Assembly (NCBI GenBank): GCA_041660205.1
Contig: JBAZWT010000012.1
Location: 1-26,208 of the forward strand
DNA length: 26,208 bases
Source of the DNA: Candidatus Babeliales bacterium
GTDB lineage: Bacteria; Babelota; Babeliae; Babelales; Chromulinivoraceae
Direction: 5' to 3'
Shown here: positions 15,113 through 21,793 of the stretch, one piece after another
Layout of the letters: each line of letters starts with the position of its first letter
How positions within the stretch are numbered: the stretch's first letter is position 1
Translations under genes and position numbers: made by a program
The notes under the pieces: model-generated
What the model saw: only the letters and a program-made list of their open reading frames with translations
Told to the model about the DNA's origin: nothing
The model's database searches: none

Positions 15113-16168
15113 ATGATACAATTTTTTCTGATTTTTTATATTTTAATTTCACAAGCTCTCACCTTGGAAGGCAGAAGTATTTGCAGGCCGGTCGACCACT
15201 CCGTTCCAGTCATAACGGTATCTTCTACAGATCCAGCATTTGAAAAAAGTTGGACCGCGCTTAACAAAAGTTTTACCTTCGAAAAAAAAGAACATCGTCT
15301 AAAAAGTAATTTTTTACGCTTACGTCCTATAAAAAAAGGCTTTGATCAACAATTTTTTCAAGAACAATACCTTCCAATCGGCTTTATAAAATTTCGAGAC
15401 AAAGCCGATAAAGTTTCAACATCTATTCTTTCAAAGCTCGCTAATGAATTGGTAGAAGAAATTAAAGTTGGTCAACAAAAATTCACCCATTTTGACATAC
15501 TAAAAGACAAAGATTTTAATTACAAGACGCTTTCTGGTCTCATTGTTGCAAAATTTAAAAACTATCCATTCGTTATAAAAATTTCTATCGAACATCCGCA
15601 CACCATGATTCAACCATTTTCAAAAAGTTTTGAAACTGACTGCATTTTTGTTCTTGGTGGCAACTTAAGACATTTAAGTAATTTTACAAGAATTGCTAAC
15701 CTTGAACGAATTAAAAGTATTTTAAAATACAATCCATTTTTTGTAGACTCTCTAGATTTTCCACGAAAATGGTACTGGAGACCAGATCGATGTCACGACC
15801 TTAAAATTATATGGCGCTGCAATGGCACTACTGAAGAAATGTTGCTGCCAAGCGTCTATGCAACAATCTCTGACTTTATAAAAACTGATAAAATACAACC
15901 GCAACAAGAACTCAATAAAATTGCTATGAAAGTGGCAATCGATACTGGTTTTTTAATTGACCCTCATGCAGGGAACTTCGTAATTGAGCAAGAAACAAAT
16001 AAAATTGTTCTACTCGATACAGAAGATTTTCGCATGATGGCTGGCCTTGATAAAAGTATGAAAGCAAAAAAATATTTGGGTTGGTATATAGAATTAGCGA
16101 GTAACTGTTTCCATAAATATTGCTTTAGAACAAAGCAAGAACGAATCGATCAATGTACGCTCATTTAA
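15113..16168 (+). CDS. Exported protein with kinase-fold-like motifs
   Basis: A signal peptide (residues 1-18, FFLIFYILISQAL) precedes 333 residues. Three features fit a protein/aminoglycoside-kinase fold: FVIKISIEHP (153-162), whose Lys156 matches the ATP-anchoring lysine of strand 3; DPHAGN (283-288), matching the catalytic-loop pattern Dx(H)xxN; and LLDTEDF (300-306), whose Asp302 matches the metal-binding Asp. A Gly-rich loop is not obvious. If active it would be an exported kinase, unusual because ATP is scarce outside the cytosol unless the target is host cytoplasm. It could also be an inactive relative. There is no good ribosome site before the ATG. Its stop codon overlaps the dnaA stop by four bases on the opposite strand. 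Family unassigned, kinase idea moderate. Confidence 0.78.
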   Translation: MIQFFLIFYILISQALTLEGRSICRPVDHSVPVITVSSTDPAFEKSWTALNKSFTFEKKEHRLKSNFLRLRPIKKGFDQQFFQEQYLPIGFIKFRDKADKVSTSILSKLANELVEEIKVGQQKFTHFDILKDKDFNYKTLSGLIVAKFKNYPFVIKISIEHPHTMIQPFSKSFETDCIFVLGGNLRHLSNFTRIANLERIKSILKYNPFFVDSLDFPRKWYWRPDRCHDLKIIWRCNGTTEEMLLPSVYATISDFIKTDKIQPQQELNKIAMKVAIDTGFLIDPHAGNFVIEQETNKIVLLDTEDFRMMAGLDKSMKAKKYLGWYIELASNCFHKYCFRTKQERIDQCTLI

Positions 16169-17625
16169 ACTAATTCGTCTTCGATTATTTTAAGTAAATT
16201 TGAAAACTTTTCATTACGCAAACGAAAATCAGTAATTCTTGTAACAGCATGCGCAATGGTCGTATGATCTTTTCGATCTAAATACTCTCCAATTTCTCGT
16301 AAAGACTTATCAGTGTTACGCTTCATTAAATACATCGCCACCTGACGAGCATGACTCACGCCTTTGCTGCGATCTTTCGATCGTAAATCTTCAAGGCCGT
16401 ATGAAAAATGTTTTTTAATATGATGGAGCACGAGCTTAAAATCAATCTTTGCAGGGACATCTTGAGACTCTTGCTCAGCACCCAGCACTTTTTTAACAAG
16501 ATCATTGGTAATGGCTTGACTGGTCAGTGAAGCATATGCCAAAACGCGAATGAGCGATCCTTCCAGCTCACGAACGCTGTTAACATTTCGTTGAGCAATA
16601 AATTGCGCTACTTCATCAGATATAATTTCTCGCTGCATGTGAGCTTTACGCTTTAAAATAGCTACTTTTGTTTCCATAGTAGGAATTTGGACATCTGCAA
16701 TAAGTCCCCATTCTAAACGAGATTTTAAACGCTCTACCAAACCACCCAAATAACGAGGCAGAACATCACATGAAAGAATTATTTGCCTGTTTGATTCATA
16801 CAAATTGTTGAAAATATGAAAAAAAACTTCCTGTGTTTGTTCTTTATTAACCATAAACTGAATATCGTCAACCAACAAAACATCAACTTCTTTATACTTT
16901 GCTTGAAATTTCGAAATCCCATCAAAGCGAACAGCGTTAATAAATTCGGTAACGAAACGATCAGTTGTTTGATATAAAACAACTAAATGTGGATGTTTTT
17001 CTAAAATTTCATTGCCAATTGAATGAAGCAAATGAGTTTTTCCAAGTCCTGGACCACCGTACAATAGCAACGGATTATATAAAGAACCTGGTTTGCTAGC
17101 AACAGCTTTAGCTGAAGCATAGGCGAATTGATTGTTTTCTCCCACCACAAACGTATCAAACGTGTAAGCCGGATTTAATCTGCTCTGATGCGCTTGGTAT
17201 CCTGATATTTTTTTAACAAGCTCATACTTTTTCTTTTTTGGAAATGCTTGTGTAGCTGGAATAATTTTAGACGACTCTTGAGACACGTCTCGCTGAGACA
17301 AGTCTCGATGAGATGACTCTCCTGCAGACAAATCTCGTTCATCAACCACATGCTCTGGTGAGACCACAGATCCCAGTAAAAAATGAATCGTAATTTTTTC
17401 AACGCCGAGCAGTCGCTTCAAATGTTTTTGAAACAGATCTTTATAATTTGACTCAACCCAGTTTTTGACAAAAAGATTAGGAGCCGAAAGATATACTCCT
17501 CCAGTTGTATTATCATAGCGAGAGATTGTCACAGCTTTGATCCACGTTTCAACAACGCGCGTGCCAACTTCTTCTCGAATAATTTTTAAAAAATCTTGCC
17601 AAATCTGATCATTGAGTACATTCAT
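16165..17625 (-). CDS. dnaA: Chromosomal replication initiator DnaA
   Basis: All four DnaA domains are present in 486 residues. Domain I (1-85) has the usual IWQDFLKIIREEV start. The domain II linker (90-135) is low complexity. The domain III AAA+ module (150-375) has Walker A GGPGLGKT (190-197), Walker B LLVDDIQF (250-257), and Arg-rich LVERLKSRLEWG (296-307). Domain IV (395-470) has the helix-turn-helix signature ARQVAMYLMKR and DHTTIAHAV, which binds DnaA boxes. It binds ATP, assembles at oriC and opens the duplex. The linker contains pentapeptide repeats encoded by four 15-bp units. The gene is convergent with the exported kinase-like gene. Neither dnaN nor a clear set of DnaA boxes is adjacent, so the classic dnaA-dnaN-oriC order is absent in what can be seen. 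Confidence 0.97.
   Translation of the reverse strand: MNVLNDQIWQDFLKIIREEVGTRVVETWIKAVTISRYDNTTGGVYLSAPNLFVKNWVESNYKDLFQKHLKRLLGVEKITIHFLLGSVVSPEHVVDERDLSAGESSHRDLSQRDVSQESSKIIPATQAFPKKKKYELVKKISGYQAHQSRLNPAYTFDTFVVGENNQFAYASAKAVASKPGSLYNPLLLYGGPGLGKTHLLHSIGNEILEKHPHLVVLYQTTDRFVTEFINAVRFDGISKFQAKYKEVDVLLVDDIQFMVNKEQTQEVFFHIFNNLYESNRQIILSCDVLPRYLGGLVERLKSRLEWGLIADVQIPTMETKVAILKRKAHMQREIISDEVAQFIAQRNVNSVRELEGSLIRVLAYASLTSQAITNDLVKKVLGAEQESQDVPAKIDFKLVLHHIKKHFSYGLEDLRSKDRSKGVSHARQVAMYLMKRNTDKSLREIGEYLDRKDHTTIAHAVTRITDFRLRNEKFSNLLKIIEDELV
17280..17339 (-). repeat. Four in-frame 15-bp units in the dnaA linker
   Basis: Top-strand units GAGACACGTCTCGCT, GAGACAAGTCTCGAT, GAGATGACTCTCCTG and CAGACAAATCTCGTT lie end to end. 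They encode related Asp/Glu-Leu/Val-Ser-Gln pentapeptides in domain II, the one DnaA region that tolerates length change. Confidence 0.75.
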
Positions 17626-17649
17626 AAATTCTAATTCTTTTTTTATGGT

Positions 17650-17664
17650 GGTACGACTCGTACC
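17650..17664. promoter_or_regulatory. Palindromic site ahead of dnaA
   Basis: GGTACGACTCGTACC has perfect 7-bp arms around one central base and lies 25 bases upstream of the dnaA start, near the probable promoter (TACATA just upstream on the minus strand). A repressor or autoregulatory site is plausible. Confidence 0.4.
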
Positions 17665-17790
17665 TATATGTATGCTACAAAAAATTGATCGTGTAAATCT
17701 GTTTCACAGTTTAGCAAAAAAAGATCGTTTCCTATAGGGAAACTTACATTTTTATTTTTTAATTGTGGACTTAAACAAGCTATTTTAACC

Positions 17791-17990
17791 TGAATTCGAC
17801 ATTAGATTTTTCTTTAATGTTTAGTTTTTACGCCGTTCGTGGTGAGTGTTCGACAAAGTCGAATGTATCGAACCATAAAAACTAGCCCTTAATTTATCCC
17901 TCGATACTTTTTGCTTTGCAAAACACTCCAGCCGTCGCTTGCAGCTATGGCGGACACGGTCGGGACGAACGACTGGGAGAGAGTTTAAAT
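17791..17990. mobile_element. MITE-like element without a gene
   Basis: About 200 bp with a left part like that of the GIY-YIG element (CTGAATTCGACATTAG, T-rich, ACGCCGTTCGTGGTGAG). A plus palindromic copy follows (17831-17877, outer arms TGGT/ACCA, inner stem TTCGAC/GTCGAA). A minus copy (17896-17972, interrupted by a 32-bp insertion) and the right end GACTGGGAGAGAGTTT complete it. Imperfect inverted edges (TAACCTGAATTCGACATTA near 17785 and its partner near 18000) may mark the outer limits. No coding capacity. Confidence 0.6.
17929..17960. repeat. GC-rich 32-bp element nested in a palindromic repeat
   Basis: The minus palindromic copy reads AAACACTC, then a 32-base GC-rich block (CAGCCGTCGCTTGC... 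TGGCGGACACGGT), then CGGGACGAACGAC. Other copies run AAACACTCGGGACGAACGAC without a break, so the block is an insertion. A similar block occurs at about 18562-18590. Confidence 0.7.
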
Positions 17991-18007
17991 ATCGAACTCG
18001 GGTTATT

Positions 18008-18418
18008 TTAAGCAACTGCAACAGAAATCATGATAGTATTGCCATCCACAACTTTCTTAACAAGCGTACCAAGCAAAACAAGCTCAACTCCTGATCCAGA
18101 TTGCTGCAAGGCTCCAGAAGCACCACTTCCAGCATTGTCAGAAAGTACCGTGTTTGGCATAAAAAATCTGTTAAATGTATCATTTTGACTATCTGCGTAA
18201 CTTGCAGGAGCATAGGTAATAATTGGACCATCATGCTCAAATGTCAAAATAATGGTGAAGTTTTTAACCCCAAAAATCTCTTGGACACCTACAATTTGGT
18301 TAGAGTATGCTTCTGACTCATACTCATCATCATGTACAAAAATATCTTTTGACTGTGTGACCATAAGCGCCATAAGCACATACAATAACGTTGATTTGTT
18401 CATAATTTTTTTATTCAT
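18008..18418 (-). CDS. Small exported protein of unknown function
   Basis: A 136-residue product with a signal peptide (MNKKIMNKSTLLYVLMALMVTQSKD, cleaved probably near 22) and a strong ribosome site, AAAGGGGG four to five bases before ATG 18418. The mature part starts acidic (HDDEYESEAYSNQ), then has beta-type strands (VKNFTIILTF, IITYAPASYADS), a Gly/Ser/Ala turn region (NAGSGASGALQQSGSG) and a hydrophobic end (NTIMISVAVA). Such a pattern suits a small periplasmic or secreted beta protein. No family is recognised. It ends a few bases inside the edge of the MITE-like element at 17791-18005. Confidence 0.75.
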   Translation of the reverse strand: MNKKIMNKSTLLYVLMALMVTQSKDIFVHDDEYESEAYSNQIVGVQEIFGVKNFTIILTFEHDGPIITYAPASYADSQNDTFNRFFMPNTVLSDNAGSGASGALQQSGSGVELVLLGTLVKKVVDGNTIMISVAVA

Positions 18419-18547
18419 AAAACCCCCTTTTTGAGTCGTTACAGATACCTTAATCTACAAAAAAATGGCTTTCAATAGCAATAAAAGGGTTGTTTTTGTA
18501 TGGGTTTGTTGATTGGAGCTTGTTGGTTAATGTATTTAACACTAGTC

Positions 18548-18622
18548 GATCACCCAGGCTTCCAGCCGTCGCCGTTGGCTATGGCGGACACGGTCGCTAG
18601 AAAGCTACGCCGGGCACGGCCA
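18548..18622. repeat. GC-rich short palindromic elements, tandem
   Basis: Contains both nested-element types seen elsewhere: CCAGCCGTCGCC...TGGCGGACACGGTCG, like 17929-17960, and CTACGCCGGGCACGG, like 11059-11091. The GC content contrasts sharply with the surrounding AT-rich sequence. Confidence 0.55.
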
Positions 18623-18630
18623 CATATAAT

Positions 18631-19033
18631 CACCAATTTTTAAGCATTCAACTCTGTTCCTCAAGCCGGAACAAGGCTTCCAAGTACCCTTGTCGGCACT
18701 TGGAGAACAGACATTCAATGGGTTAAAAACCCCTTAAAAAACCCCACGGAAATAAAAATGCATTCGCCTATCCTGTTTCGTTAAAACGAAACAGGGGCTC
18801 CATTGCAAAGTATTTCCTTATGGGGAAGCTTGATTCTTTACATAATTTTTTCTTGAATTTGAGTCGGAGTTAATACTCGCATTTGCCTAACGGCCGTGTC
18901 CGCCGTAGCTTTATTATCTCTCGATACATTTTGCTCACGCAAAACACTCGAGACGAACGACGACAGAGCTAGAATATGCGTAGGCTGGGCTCATGCTCCC
19001 TAACTCCTGGGTATGACTTAAAACAGATTAAAT
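18631..19033 (+). repeat. Interspersed repeat, copy C, interrupted
   Basis: It starts with CACCAATTTTTAAGCATTCA as copy B does, shares the GGAAATAAAAATGCATTCGC core with its CCTGTTTCGTT/AACGAAACAGG stem, and ends CTAACTCCTGGGTATGACTT then AAAACAGATTA. Between the core's ATTTGCC and the tail's GGCTCATGC lie about 97 extra bases not in copy A: a palindromic-family insertion. Confidence 0.8.
18887..18985 (-). repeat. Structured palindromic repeat inserted in copy C
   Basis: Minus-strand copy with outer arms TCTC/GAGA (18950-18953 and 18917-18920) and inner stem TTTTGC/GCAAAA, plus GC-rich GGCCGTGTCCGCC on its left. It is absent from the matching position in copy A, so it moved in after the repeats had spread. 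Confidence 0.8.
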
Positions 19034-19120
19034 TATTTTTAGTACATGGGAACCCCGGGTTAAACCTGAAGATGAAGAAAGAGGATATTTACAGAATAAA
19101 GTGCATTATTAGGAAAGCTG

Positions 19121-19297
19121 AGAGCGGGTGAGCCGCTAATTTTTATGAAATAAAAATTAGAAGAGGCGAATGCGAACATCTTGCCGTCGGGGGTTTTCTA
19201 AGGGGCGCTAGCCACTTAGATACCTGTTCCCCAAGTATTGGTAAGAATACTTGGGCGCTGTGCCGCGTAGGCACAGAGTTGAATGCTTAAAAAAATG
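19121..19297 (-). repeat. Interspersed repeat, partial copy D
   Basis: On the minus strand it has the head TTTAAGCATTCAACTCTGTG with the GTGCC/GGCAC hairpin and the tail CGCATTCGCCTCTTCTAATT with its CTAATTTTTAT stem. The AAGCTTGATTC core is missing. It faces copy C as copy B faces copy A, with only about 90 bases between. The remainder of 18419-19543 has no supported gene. Confidence 0.6.
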
Positions 19298-19405
19298 AGT
19301 TGCTAGTGGCCAGCGATAGATGAAACAATTTCAAATCCTAACCCTACGAATACCAGCTCCAAATCAATACATCGCAAACCAACCAAAAAAACACCTGGGG
19401 GGCTG

Positions 19406-19434
19406 TTGCGGCCCAAAAAGCGCTATGCTATAAC
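19406..19434 (+). promoter_or_regulatory. Putative promoter of the 19544 gene
   Basis: TTGCGG (19406-19411), 17 bases, then TATAAC (19429-19434). The -10 is good and the -35 only partly matches. It leaves a leader of about 105 bases. Confidence 0.4.
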
Positions 19435-19543
19435 TATTAGTATGCAATACGAAGAATTCTAGAAAATCCTAGTAAAGCATAAAGCATCAAAGTACCAGCA
19501 GCAATGAAACAGTAAAATGTAAAACTCTTTTGGAGAATCTATT

Positions 19544-20191
19544 ATGAAAAATAAATTAATGTTCATCGGTCTTACTACTATCGCATCTGTTGGTTTAAAC
19601 GCTTCTCAAGGTGCAGAAACTATACGTTACGGTCAATTAACTAGAACAGAAAAATTGGCAGAATATTGTTCAGGTAAACTTACAAGCGCTAAATCTGGTA
19701 TTTCAAGTGCAGCTACATACCTTGGTAATACAAGAGTAGCTACTAAAACTGCAGATTTCGGTACATACCTTGGTACAACAAAACCTGTAATCAAAGCTTT
19801 TGAATTTGGTTCATCAGTTGCAGCTAAAACTGCAAGCGCTGGTAAATCAGTTTACCAAACAACTATTGGTGGCGAAACTCTTGGTTACTTCAAATATGAT
19901 CGCCAAGCTGCTACATCAGCTGCTGCACTAGCAACTGTTGGTTTAACTTATGCTACATACAAAGCTTACAAAAACGGTTCTTTCTCAAAATTGAATCCTT
20001 TCGGTAAAGCTGCTGTAGTTGCAGAAGAAATTGTTGCTCCAGTTGTAGTTGCAGAAGAAGTTGTTGCTACAGCTCCAGTTGTAATTGCAGAAGAAGTTAT
20101 TGTTACAGCTCCGGTTGTAATGAAAAAACGTGCGTTTAACACTCCAAAAGTTTGGAATGCTAAAACTAGAACATACGAAGTAGCTAAGTAA
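19544..20191 (+). CDS. Exported, probably abundant membrane/surface protein
   Basis: The 215-residue product has a signal peptide ending near residue 20 (FIGLTTIASVGLNA). An Ala/Thr/Gly/Ser-rich helical region follows with loosely repeated TYLGNTRVATKTADF and TYLGTTKPVIKAFEF segments (58-88). A hydrophobic stretch (AATSAAALATVGLTYATYKAYK, about 122-143) could cross a membrane. A Val/Ala/Glu/Pro section (163-195) repeats VVAEEVVATAP in DNA units of 30, 36 and 36 bases. The C-terminus is basic (KKRAFNTPKVWNAKTRTYEVAK). Codon choice is narrow (GGT, GCT, GTT, ACT/ACA, AAA almost throughout), more uniform than in its neighbours, as in highly expressed genes. TTGGAG precedes the ATG, a promoter is likely at 19406 and a strong terminator follows. 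Family unknown. Confidence 0.82.
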   Translation: MKNKLMFIGLTTIASVGLNASQGAETIRYGQLTRTEKLAEYCSGKLTSAKSGISSAATYLGNTRVATKTADFGTYLGTTKPVIKAFEFGSSVAAKTASAGKSVYQTTIGGETLGYFKYDRQAATSAAALATVGLTYATYKAYKNGSFSKLNPFGKAAVVAEEIVAPVVVAEEVVATAPVVIAEEVIVTAPVVMKKRAFNTPKVWNAKTRTYEVAK

Positions 20192-20244
20192 TTTCGTAAC
20201 TCAGTAATTCAATGCAAGATTAGCAATAATCTTGGCCTAAAATA

Positions 20245-20286
20245 AAAAAAACCGACCTCTCTTGAAAATAGAGAGGTCGGTTTTTT
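20245..20286 (+). terminator. Rho-independent terminator
   Basis: ACCGACCTCTC pairs with GAGAGGTCGGT around a TTGAAAATA loop, with flanking A and T runs. It ends the 19544 gene. Confidence 0.93.
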
Positions 20287-20331
20287 CAGGTTTAATTTAA
20301 CTACCTTGATCCACAACCTGTCCGCCGAAGC

Positions 20332-20385
20332 CCCACTATCCTTCGATACTAATTTTCTATGAAAATTAACTCAGGACGAGCGGGC
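20332..20385 (-). repeat. Diverged structured palindromic repeat
   Basis: Outer arms are TCCT/AGGA (20373-20376 and 20339-20342) and the inner stem is AATTTTC/GAAAATT (20351-20367). Both changed from the usual sequence yet still pair. GTCCGCCGAAGC lies on its left. Confidence 0.7.
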
Positions 20386-20428
20386 AATACATGATTAAAA
20401 AGCGAAGGCTGGATACGTCAAATTCAGG

Positions 20429-21688
20429 CTACTGAAAGCATTTTTCTTGCGTTGTGTATAATCTTTTCAATGCTGAAACCTTTGAAATATCACCAATCAA
20501 AACAAAGCCAATAAGCTGATCATTTTTTATATATAATCTTTCTACGTTTTGTTCATCTATATTTGAAATGATTTTAACAGTTGTGTCATGATCTACCGTT
20601 TGACCACAAGCATAAAAATCTTTGCCAAAAAAATATGAGTCACGAAGTCCTACCATACCTGGATACCTACGAGGAGTTGCGCTTAAAGTGGTTGCTGCGC
20701 ACAGTCCCTGCAGCATTGCATCAGACCACGTGGTACTGCGCATTATTTTGCCGGTCACCATATCCGGCGCCCTACACACGTCTCCACCAGCAAGTATATG
20801 TGGTACGCTTGTACGCATATGTTCATCAACGATGATTGACCCATTTTCTGTTGCTATGCCTGCTGACTTTGCAAGCTCACAGTTCACTTGTGACCCTGCG
20901 GCCACAATCACCATGTCTGCAAAAATAGTTGATTCAGGCTGGCCAGCCTCCGACTGAGAAGTCTTCGACTGGGAAGTCTTCGACTGGGAAGTCTCGGTTT
21001 CAAGCTGCACACCAGAAACAACGCCACCGATTTCGCAAATTTTAATAGCTTTTCGATTGGTAAAAATTTCGACACCAAGATTTTGAGCTTTGCTTTCTAC
21101 CCACTGTGCAATTTCACCGTCGACTTGCCCTGCAAGAATAGTTTTTGCAGCTTCGATAAGAACTACCGATATTTTTAAAGATACAAGCGACGAAACAGCT
21201 TCTATGCCGTTGAGTCCACCGCCAATAACAATTGCCGTCTTAACTTTTTTCTCGGCAGTATAGTTTGAAATTGCATGCATGTCACGCAATGTGTGAAACG
21301 TAAAAAGACCTGAACATTGTACGTTTCGCGCAAATGGTGGCAAGAAAGGTTTGGTACCAATTCCTAAAAAAAGTTCATCGTAATAAAATTGTTCAGTGCC
21401 AACGGGTTCCATTGCGATGGTAACGGTTTTGCTTGCAGTATCAATTGCTGTTACCCAACTATTAAAATGTATTTGAATGTTGTTTTGCAAAAAGTAATCT
21501 TCAGGTTTGAGTGAAAGTTCCTGCTCAGTTTTATCACCTGTTAAAAAATCTGCTAAAAAACAACGATTATACGGAAAATCTTTTTCACCAGAAAAACAAA
21601 CAATCTCACTTTCTTTATCAAAGGATCGCAACTTCACGACAAAAGAAACTGAGGCTGCTGACATACCGACAACGATAACTTTTTTCAT
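20429..21688 (-). CDS. FAD-dependent pyridine-nucleotide oxidoreductase (NADH oxidase/rubredoxin-reductase type)
   Basis: The 419 residues follow the class of NADH oxidases, CoA-disulfide, nitrite and rubredoxin reductases. There is an N-terminal FAD-binding strand (KKVIVVGMSAASV, with a Ser replacing the usual second Gly). YNRCFLADFL (40-49) lies at the site where relatives carry a flavin-facing Arg or redox Cys (Cys43). LFLGIGTKPFLPP (106-118), the NAD(P)H motif VIGGGLNGIEA (154-164) and FAD-binding ILAGGDVC (298-305) complete the pattern. It should move electrons from NAD(P)H through FAD to an acceptor (rubredoxin, oxygen, peroxide or a thiol), which cannot be fixed from sequence. A Ser/Gln/Lys/Thr pentapeptide insert (234-247) lies on a surface loop. 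No signal peptide, so cytosolic. AAAGG precedes the ATG. Confidence 0.9.
   Translation of the reverse strand: MKKVIVVGMSAASVSFVVKLRSFDKESEIVCFSGEKDFPYNRCFLADFLTGDKTEQELSLKPEDYFLQNNIQIHFNSWVTAIDTASKTVTIAMEPVGTEQFYYDELFLGIGTKPFLPPFARNVQCSGLFTFHTLRDMHAISNYTAEKKVKTAIVIGGGLNGIEAVSSLVSLKISVVLIEAAKTILAGQVDGEIAQWVESKAQNLGVEIFTNRKAIKICEIGGVVSGVQLETETSQSKTSQSKTSQSEAGQPESTIFADMVIVAAGSQVNCELAKSAGIATENGSIIVDEHMRTSVPHILAGGDVCRAPDMVTGKIMRSTTWSDAMLQGLCAATTLSATPRRYPGMVGLRDSYFFGKDFYACGQTVDHDTTVKIISNIDEQNVERLYIKNDQLIGFVLIGDISKVSALKRLYTTQEKCFQ
20951..20995 (-). repeat. Three in-frame 15-bp units in the oxidoreductase gene
   Basis: CGACTGAGAAGTCTT, CGACTGGGAAGTCTT and CGACTGGGAAGTCTC lie end to end (top strand). 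They encode Ser-Gln-Ser-Lys-Thr type pentapeptides in an insertion loop. Confidence 0.85.
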
Positions 21689-21728
21689 ATAAAAAACCTT
21701 TTAAGATTTAGACAATTGAAACTTAAGC

Positions 21729-21762
21729 AAAGAGCCATGAAGAAAGTTCTTCAAGGCTCTTT
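21729..21762. terminator. Hairpin between the collagen-like and oxidoreductase genes
   Basis: AAAGAGCC and GGCTCTTT form an outer stem with an inner GAAGAA/TTCTTC stem. It lies downstream of the collagen-like gene's stop (minus strand). The T-run on that side is short, so efficiency is uncertain. Confidence 0.55.
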
Positions 21763-21793
21763 ATCAATATTTTATAGAGTTTTCAGAAAACAA

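Noticed and set aside
17626..17820. Possible oriC next to dnaA
   Set aside because: Only one weak DnaA-box-like word, no AT-rich 13-mer array and no dnaN nearby.
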